NCBI GenBank assembly: GCA_021151605.1
Contig: JAGKWZ010000016.1
Location: 58,036 to 122,035, forward strand
From: Verrucomicrobiaceae bacterium
GTDB lineage: Bacteria; Verrucomicrobiota; Verrucomicrobiia; Verrucomicrobiales; Verrucomicrobiaceae
Reading direction: 5' to 3'
Length of the DNA stretch: 64,000 nt
Positions 58,768 through 64,000 of this stretch are shown here, one piece after another (positions within the stretch are counted from its first letter, which is position 1; each line of letters begins with the position of its first letter). Under the pieces are notes generated by a model. It searched no databases. It was not told where the DNA came from and saw nothing but the letters and a program-made list of their open reading frames with translations. The translations under genes and the position numbers were made by a program.

Positions 58768-61653
58768 TCAATAAACGTAAGCGAACTCGTTTGAGTTCAG
58801 CAAAACGAGGCAGACATCGGCGAGGGCGCGAGTTTTGGCATCGCAATCGGCGGGCTGGAGGTCGGGGACGAAGTCGGTGTAGCCGGGGAGTTTTTCATTG
58901 AATGAAAACTTCTCGCCAGTGTTTTCCTCGACGGCATCGCGACGGATTTCGAGCGGGGGGTTTTCTCTACTAAAGGTGAGTTTGGCCTGTTTGGCCTCCA
59001 TTTGCTGCCAATGGGCTTCGCAGGCGGCCTTTTCGTCGGCGGTGGGCCGTCGGCCATAAACGAGGGTGAAAATGCGGGCGATGGGATCGGCAGCTTTTTC
59101 CTTCAAGACACGGTTCGCGAGGGCGAGGGAGCGGTCGTAACTAGCCTGGCCGTTGAAGAGGCTGAAGACCTGCGGCGTGACGGTGGAGACTTCTCGGGCT
59201 TCGCAGGAAAAATCGGGCGCGGGTTCGTTGAAGACCTCCATGAAGGGATCGCGCAGACCACGGATTTTGAGGGCGTAGAGGCTGCGGCGGTGGCGCTGTG
59301 AGGGCAGCGGATTCGGCACCCAGGCGGAGGCAAAGGTGCCCATGACCTGACGCGGCTGCATGGCGACCTCAATGTTGATCTCAGGGCGATTCGGAATGCC
59401 GCCGAGGGTTGGATTGAGTTCGCCGGTGATGCTGAGCATGGCATCACGCAGTTCTTCAGCCATGAGGCGGCGAGGTTTGAAGGCGGCGTAGGGCGAACTT
59501 CCAAGTTCGTCCGATGAACGAGCTTGGATGCTCGATCTACGGTAGGCCGCACTCGTCACGATGAGCCGATGCATCTCTTTCACGCTCCACTTCTTCTCCA
59601 CGAAGGTGGCGGCCAGCCAGTCGAGCAGTTCGGGATGGGTTGGTCTTTTTCCGGTGCTGCCAAAGTTGTTCGGATTGCCTGCGATGGCCTGACCGAAGTG
59701 CCAGAGCCAGAGGCGATTGACGATGGTGCGAGTCGTGAGCGGGTTCGATGGGCTGGCGATCCAGTTGGCGAGTGCAGTGCGGCGACCTTCGATGCCTTCG
59801 CTGATGGGTAATTCCAATTTTGGAATCTGCGCCAGGGCGGAAAGCGCGCCTGGCTTCACCTTCGTTGTTGGCGAAAATGGATCGCCGCCGCTGAGGATGG
59901 CGGTTTGTTCGAGTTCGCCCTCGGTCATGCGGTTTGTGGGCATGCGCTGAGGATTCAGGACAGCTTTGATGTCTGGCGTGCGGCCGTTGTAGATGCTGAA
60001 GGCAAAGGGTTCGTAGCGCTCCATCTCCCATTTGAGGCGTTCGAGGCCTTTGCGGGCGACGCGTTCGTTGCCAAAGTCTTCGGGGCCGAACCCAACGAGT
60101 TTGGGCGGAAAGCTGTCTTCTGGAAGGTTTTGCTTCTGCAGGCTGCTCCGGGCGATTTCAAAGATGCCGCTAAAGCTTCGGTCTTTTTTGGCTTTGCCGC
60201 CTGTTTGAAGGAACTGACGAGCACTGGCGACTGCGGCGTTCCATTTCGCGGGATCGAGTTTTTTGTCGGCGAACCACTTTTGGGCGTTTTCGAGCAGTTT
60301 GGAGTCGAGACGATGTAAAACAGCAAGGTGCTCGGCGCGTCTCGTTTCGAGGTTCTTTTTCTCGTCGAAACCAGCGGTGTTTTCTTCTTTTAAAAATGGC
60401 GCGGGCCGCTCGGCGAGCTGTGTGGTGCTGAAGCAGGCCTGCATGGCGTAATAATCATGCGTGGGCACGGGGTCGAATTTGTGATCGTGGCAGCGGGCGC
60501 ATTGCAGCGAGTGGGCGAGGAAGGTCTCGCCAACGCTGTTCGTCACATCATCGAGGAAGCGTTGGCGGGCGATTTTCGCCACCTCCATGCCGGTGAGTTC
60601 CCAGGGGCCCATGCGGAGGAAGCCGGTGGCCACAAGGAGTTCACTGTCTGGGGTGATTCGGGCACTCTTGGCCGCGGGGGCCGTGTTATTGCGGGCAGGA
60701 GTGCCCGAATCACTTTCCAGCATCTCATCACCTGCGATTTGTTCTTTGATGAACTGGTCAAAGGGCTTGTCGGTATTGAAGCTGCGGACGACGTAGTCAC
60801 GGTAGCGCCAGGCATTGCCGCGCTCGAAGTCGTTGGCAAAGCCGCTGCTGTCGGCATAGCGGACGACATCCAGCCAGTGGCGTGCCATGCGTTCGCCGTA
60901 GTGGGGTGAGTCGAGCAGGCGATTGATCAGACGCAGGCAGGCGTCGGACTTGTCAGGCGCGTCTGTCCAGTCGGACTCAAATGCGGCAACCTCCTCCGGT
61001 GTCGGCGGTAGTCCGGTGAGGTCAAAGGAGGTACGGCGGATAAATGTGCGAGCGTCAGCTGCAGCCGCGGGGTTTTTGACTGCAAGCAGCTCATCAATGG
61101 GATGCCCGGCGGACTGAGCACTAAGCACAGGCTTTTTCACCGGCTTATAGCCCCAAAGCGACTCCGGTTTGTAGCGGCGATTCGCCCACTCAGGGGTCAA
61201 AGCGCCGGTCACTTTGACGGTAATGCCATCCTCCGCGCTCCATTTCTCGGCACTTGCTTTGGCGATGGCGCTACGTTTCACTTCATCAGGCCAGGGGGCA
61301 CCGCCGGCGATCCAGATTTTGATCCAGTCGAGCTGCTCTGGCTTGAGCTGGTCGGCTTCTTTGGGCGGCATGGGTTCCCAGTCGTCGTGCGTGCGGGTAG
61401 AGGCGAGATAAAGCGGGCTCTCCTCGGGTTTGCCGGGCACGATGGCCTTCCTTTCGCTCTCACCGCCTTTGATGGCGCTCTCGAGCGAGCGCATATCGTA
61501 GCTGGCCTTGATCTTCCTTTCGTCATTGCCATGACAGGCGAGGCATTTTTCCTGAAATAAGGGCCAGACGCGGCGAACGAAAAGCGACTCGGCGTCCTCC
61601 GCCTGAAGCGATGAGGCGGCGAGGAAGGCAGCTAATGCGGCTCGGAAAGTCAT
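58768..61653 (-). CDS. PSCyt1-DUF1549-DUF1553 (PSD1) protein
   Basis: A 961-residue exported protein with a signal peptide, CLACHG (haem-like) near residue 38, DUF1549 (RTSFDLTGLPPTPEE near 205, RHWLDVVRYADSSG) and DUF1553 (GGDPFSPTTKVKPGAL, RTIVNRLWLWHFGQAI, ELLDWLAATFVEKKW, ALKIRGLRDPF). A second CxxCH is CARCHDHKFDP. Two palindromic repeats sit in its frame (59487-59541, 60653-60713), encoding short polar inserts near LESDSGTPARN and SSIQARSSDELG. It follows the same-strand DUF1592 gene by 117 bp. Function unknown. Confidence 0.93.
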   Translation of the reverse strand: MTFRAALAAFLAASSLQAEDAESLFVRRVWPLFQEKCLACHGNDERKIKASYDMRSLESAIKGGESERKAIVPGKPEESPLYLASTRTHDDWEPMPPKEADQLKPEQLDWIKIWIAGGAPWPDEVKRSAIAKASAEKWSAEDGITVKVTGALTPEWANRRYKPESLWGYKPVKKPVLSAQSAGHPIDELLAVKNPAAAADARTFIRRTSFDLTGLPPTPEEVAAFESDWTDAPDKSDACLRLINRLLDSPHYGERMARHWLDVVRYADSSGFANDFERGNAWRYRDYVVRSFNTDKPFDQFIKEQIAGDEMLESDSGTPARNNTAPAAKSARITPDSELLVATGFLRMGPWELTGMEVAKIARQRFLDDVTNSVGETFLAHSLQCARCHDHKFDPVPTHDYYAMQACFSTTQLAERPAPFLKEENTAGFDEKKNLETRRAEHLAVLHRLDSKLLENAQKWFADKKLDPAKWNAAVASARQFLQTGGKAKKDRSFSGIFEIARSSLQKQNLPEDSFPPKLVGFGPEDFGNERVARKGLERLKWEMERYEPFAFSIYNGRTPDIKAVLNPQRMPTNRMTEGELEQTAILSGGDPFSPTTKVKPGALSALAQIPKLELPISEGIEGRRTALANWIASPSNPLTTRTIVNRLWLWHFGQAIAGNPNNFGSTGKRPTHPELLDWLAATFVEKKWSVKEMHRLIVTSAAYRRSSIQARSSDELGSSPYAAFKPRRLMAEELRDAMLSITGELNPTLGGIPNRPEINIEVAMQPRQVMGTFASAWVPNPLPSQRHRRSLYALKIRGLRDPFMEVFNEPAPDFSCEAREVSTVTPQVFSLFNGQASYDRSLALANRVLKEKAADPIARIFTLVYGRRPTADEKAACEAHWQQMEAKQAKLTFSRENPPLEIRRDAVEENTGEKFSFNEKLPGYTDFVPDLQPADCDAKTRALADVCLVLLNSNEFAYVY
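59487..59541. repeat. Double-hairpin repeat within the PSD1 gene (DUF1553 part)
   Basis: Flanks CGTAG/CTACG enclose CGAACTT-CC-AAGTTCG (59494-59509) and CGAGC-TTGGAT-GCTCG (59519-59534). Read in frame it encodes RSSIQARSSDELGSSPY. A related CGAACTTCC element lies at 28291. Confidence 0.8.
60653..60713. repeat. REP-like palindrome within the PSD1 gene (DUF1549 part)
   Basis: Arms GTGATTCGGGCACTC (60653-60667) and its complement (60699-60713) flank a 31-bp middle. It is the same family as 53563-53625. In frame it encodes SDSGTPARNNTAPAAKSAR. Confidence 0.9.
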
Positions 61654-61683
61654 GGTGGGACAACGATAGAAATGTGCCGTCAT

Positions 61684-62019
61684 TTCTTTTCCCGAAGCAT
61701 CAAGTGACTTCGCGCCAGAGGATATTTAGGCAGATGCTGGCATTGTGGGGCAGGGCTTCTTTAAGCTCTGACTGCTACTTCCCCAGCACGTTTACCTCCG
61801 GGTCATGGCGCAGGCCACTGTCCTTTGACCGTGGGAGAAAAAAGAAGCGCCGTTGGAAAGCGGCTGGATCACCCGCGCCTCGACCACGGCGGCACGCGGA
61901 TCAGCCTCCGCGCAGTCCGCAGCTGCCCCCAGCCCACTCGCCACCGCCACAAGCCCGCGCCGAGGAGTAAGGCGATGATGAGTAGCGGTTGGGCTGGCTT
62001 GTCAGACAGTTGCAGCCTG
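61684..62019. other. No confident gene
   Basis: Overlapping frames on both strands lack motifs. A short word, GTCATTTCTTTTCCCGAAGC near 61679, resembles one at 62021, where a decayed gene begins, which suggests an old partial duplication. Nothing else is evident. Confidence 0.4.
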
Positions 62020-62214
62020 ACGTCATTTCTGTTCTCGAAGCATCGCATCGTCACTTCCAACGAACTCGCCAGCTACCTCGGCCTCTCGCCCCGCCAGGGT
62101 CGTGATCAGTGCGCCAAATGGGTCACTGAAGACTTTTTGATGGTCGCCAATGCCTCGAAGAAGGGAAGGAGCTACCAGTTAGTGAAGAGGTTTGAGGGGG
62201 CGGTGGCGGAGTGA
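62020..62214 (+). pseudogene. Decayed gene fragment with a helix-turn-helix end (Fic-like C-terminus)
   Basis: The C-terminal part of a frame ending at 62214 reads ITSNEL-like VTSNELASYLGLSPRQGRD, then CAKWVTEDFLMVANASKKGR and YQL, which resembles the winged-helix C-terminus of Fic-family proteins. The sequence upstream shows no Fic domain, so this is a truncated remnant. Family assignment is tentative. Confidence 0.4.
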
Positions 62215-62217
62215 GGT

Positions 62218-62298
62218 TCAGCGGTCCGTCCGGGCGCTTTCGAGGATGATGGCCGCAAGGGCAAGCTCTTCGGCTTCGAGCCTACTCTTACTTGTCAT
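62218..62298 (-). CDS. Possible 26-residue coupled frame
   Basis: Starts MTSKSRLEAEELALAA and ends ESARTDR. Its ATG shares the A of the TGA stop of the preceding gene (TGATG), an arrangement seen in coupled genes. Too short for certainty. Confidence 0.2.
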   Translation of the reverse strand: MTSKSRLEAEELALAAIILESARTDR

Positions 62299-63269
62299 CA
62301 ATCCCAGATTGAGGCCGAAGAAATGATCTTTCGGAAGCTGGGCTTGTCTTTCGGGTAAACTTGGAGCGAAGCTTCTTTTTGATATGGATCAAAATACAGA
62401 CCCTCATTGCTTCCTAGTTGGTCGAGGAGATCGAGCACAAAAATAGGTTCGCAGTAGCGACGGAGTTCATCGGGTGTGAATCCGGGATAATCATCCAATG
62501 AGCTAAGCGCAATCACCAGCCTTTCACCCTTGATGCCCCGCAATGCATCACGCCGACGAAACCAGCGTTTTTTACGAACATAAACGCGGTGGGTCAGCAT
62601 CGCGGCAGAAACATGCTTCATGCTCAACGGCGCATAGAGGCTCTGCATCAATCGAAGCGCCTGATGTATGGATAGTGTTTCGCCATTCACTGCACGATTC
62701 ATGAGCCCGAGAAGACTGTCAGGGTCGTGTGGCAGCGGCGGCTCAACCGGTTTTGTGCCAGTCACTACGAGCTCTTTCTCGAATTGCCATTCGTCTGGGA
62801 AGTTAAGCTTGCCTGTGTGTGTGATGCCTGGGAGCTCATGAAAGGCAGCCATCTTTTGAAGGTCGCCATCACCAGGTCTCTCCAAATAAGTCTCCCAGGG
62901 CTCTTTCTCTCCGAGATTGATGATCCAGGGTGACTGCCCTTCATCGGGTTCTGGGTGCAATAGAAAATGCCGTTGGGTCTTCAGGGAGTCTTGGTGTCGA
63001 TAGGTCGTCCAGAACCATTGGTCATCCCAGGTGATGTAGATGGACCTAGCAAGGCCAGCGGAAGCCAGGGCTTCATTAAAAACTAGCTCGCCATTACCAG
63101 ACAACACGATGCGATCCTTCACCACCAACCATGGTGATCGAGGATCATGCAGCACTTTCAGGCTGTGGCTCCACTCCAAACATTCCAGCGCCGATTGAAG
63201 ACCGGCGACTGCCTCCTCAATCCCCATTCCATCAGGGATTCGGAAAAAGTGTGCTTCAACGATGAACAT
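62298..63269 (-). CDS. Hypothetical protein downstream of icd
   Basis: A 323-residue protein starting MFIVEAHFFRIPDGMG from the ATG at 63269. It has no signal or membrane segment. Tryptophan-rich (WDDQWFWTTYR) and basic (KKRWFRRRDALRG) segments are visible, but no family is recognised. It begins 13 bp after the icd stop, so it is probably co-transcribed, although its more A/T-rich composition suggests separate origin. Confidence 0.65.
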   Translation of the reverse strand: MFIVEAHFFRIPDGMGIEEAVAGLQSALECLEWSHSLKVLHDPRSPWLVVKDRIVLSGNGELVFNEALASAGLARSIYITWDDQWFWTTYRHQDSLKTQRHFLLHPEPDEGQSPWIINLGEKEPWETYLERPGDGDLQKMAAFHELPGITHTGKLNFPDEWQFEKELVVTGTKPVEPPLPHDPDSLLGLMNRAVNGETLSIHQALRLMQSLYAPLSMKHVSAAMLTHRVYVRKKRWFRRRDALRGIKGERLVIALSSLDDYPGFTPDELRRYCEPIFVLDLLDQLGSNEGLYFDPYQKEASLQVYPKDKPSFRKIISSASIWD

Positions 63270-63282
63270 GGAAAGGGCAGCC

Positions 63283-64000
63283 TCACACCCCCGCCAAAAT
63301 CCCATTCAGCGTCGCGCTCGGGCGAAGGGCTGCATCGGCTTTGGCGTTGTCGGGCTTGTAGTAGCCGCCGACGTCGGCTTTTTGACCTTGGACGGCGAGG
63401 AGTTCGGCGACGATCTTACTCTCGTTGGCGGTGAGGGACTCGGCGATGGGTTTGAAGGTCGCGGCGAGGGCGGCGTCGGCGGTTTGGGCGGCGAGGGCCT
63501 GGGCCCAGTAGAGGCAGAGGTAGAAGTGGCTGCCGCGGTTGTCGATGGTGCCGAGTTTGCGGCCGGGGCTGCGGTCGTATTCGAGGAACTTGCCGTTCGC
63601 GGCGTCGAGCGTGTCGGCGAGGACTTTGGCCTTCGGATTCTTGAAGGTGTCGGCGAGGTGCTCGAAGGAGGCGGCGAGGGCGAAGAACTCGCCGAGGCTG
63701 TCCCAGCGGAGGTAGTTCTCTTCGCAGAACTGCTGGACGTGCTTCGGCGCGGAACCGCCGGCACCGGTTTCAAAGAGGCCGCCGCCGTTCATGAGCGGGA
63801 CGATGGAGAGCATCTTGGCGCTCGTGCCGACTTCGAGGATGGGGAAGAGGTCGGTGTTGTAGTCGCGGAGGACGTTGCCGGTGACGCTGATGGTGTCGAG
63901 GCCCTTGGCGATGCGTTCCAAGGAGAAGGTACAGGCCTCGGCGGGTGGGAGGATGCGGATGTCGAGGCCGGTGAGGTCGTGGTCTTTGAGGTATTTTTCG
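63283..64000 (-). CDS. icd: Monomeric NADP-dependent isocitrate dehydrogenase, C-terminal part
   Basis: About 238 residues are visible; the start lies beyond the right edge. The text matches the C-terminal third of the monomeric (about 740-residue) isocitrate dehydrogenase: GLDTISVTGNVLRDYNTDLF, EVGTSAKMLSIVPLMNGGG, FETGAGGSAPKHVQQF, RKLGTIDNRGSHFYLCLYWA, and the end TLNGILAGV. It makes 2-oxoglutarate and NADPH in the TCA cycle. The unknown gene at 62298 follows directly. Confidence 0.95.
   Translation of the reverse strand, partial: EKYLKDHDLTGLDIRILPPAEACTFSLERIAKGLDTISVTGNVLRDYNTDLFPILEVGTSAKMLSIVPLMNGGGLFETGAGGSAPKHVQQFCEENYLRWDSLGEFFALAASFEHLADTFKNPKAKVLADTLDAANGKFLEYDRSPGRKLGTIDNRGSHFYLCLYWAQALAAQTADAALAATFKPIAESLTANESKIVAELLAVQGQKADVGGYYKPDNAKADAALRPSATLNGILAGV

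Overview
The window looks like a chromosomal segment from a verrucomicrobial bacterium, possibly a relative of Prosthecobacter (the genus is inference). The evidence is several large proteins of the kind abundant in Planctomycetes and Verrucomicrobia (PSCyt1-DUF1549-DUF1553, DUF1592, DUF1552 and two DUF1501 proteins), lipoprotein signals ending in small-residue-x-Cys, high G+C, and short palindromic repeats scattered between and inside genes.

Layout. 1-6693: a cytochrome-c-like PSD1 protein (cut by the left edge), an N,N-dimethylformamidase-like protein, a metallophosphoesterase, an orphan low-G+C gene and a DUF1501 protein. 6925-14963: tRNA-Arg(UCU) and a roughly 8 kb integrated element. The 3' 44 bp of the tRNA are repeated with one mismatch at 14920-14963. 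Between the copies are a tyrosine integrase, a serine recombinase, a tightly coupled replication operon (HTH protein, 56-aa basic protein, unknown protein, TOPRIM primase, SF3 helicase), iteron-like repeats and two families of long palindromes. No capsid, conjugation or toxin gene is visible. 15089-15662: a diverged second copy of the valS 3' end and a SUKH (SMI1/KNR4) immunity-type gene. 15682-29757: valS, an S4-like membrane protein, MTA phosphorylase, a cystathionine gamma-synthase-like enzyme, ilvD, an ABC transporter whose permease-CPBP protease gene is frameshifted, fabZ-like and plsC-like lipid genes, a half-size TauE protein and a glycosyltransferase. 29761-43583: hflX, a lipoprotein, an SGNH hydrolase, dnaE, a lipase-like lipoprotein, an MMPL exporter, a glutathionylspermidine synthase-like pair, DUF1501 and exonuclease III. 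43624-54635: a BlaI/M56 regulatory pair with a divergent lipoprotein and a beta-barrel protein, yicC, an MFS pump, a glyoxalase-like protein, a BrnT/BrnA-like toxin-antitoxin pair with VanZ, pdxH, hpt, moaD, a DCC-family protein and a GbsR-type regulator with its probable target. 54750-61653: a DUF1552-DUF1592-PSD1 cluster. 61684-64000: a decayed fragment, an unknown gene and the C-terminal third of monomeric isocitrate dehydrogenase.

Most genes are core metabolism or envelope functions in short operons with ATGA overlaps. The most unusual content is the integrated element, with its palindromes and an 87-bp internal duplication. Next are the palindromic repeats that sit in frame inside coding sequences without breaking them. 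Functions come from reading the translated sequences; no database search was possible.
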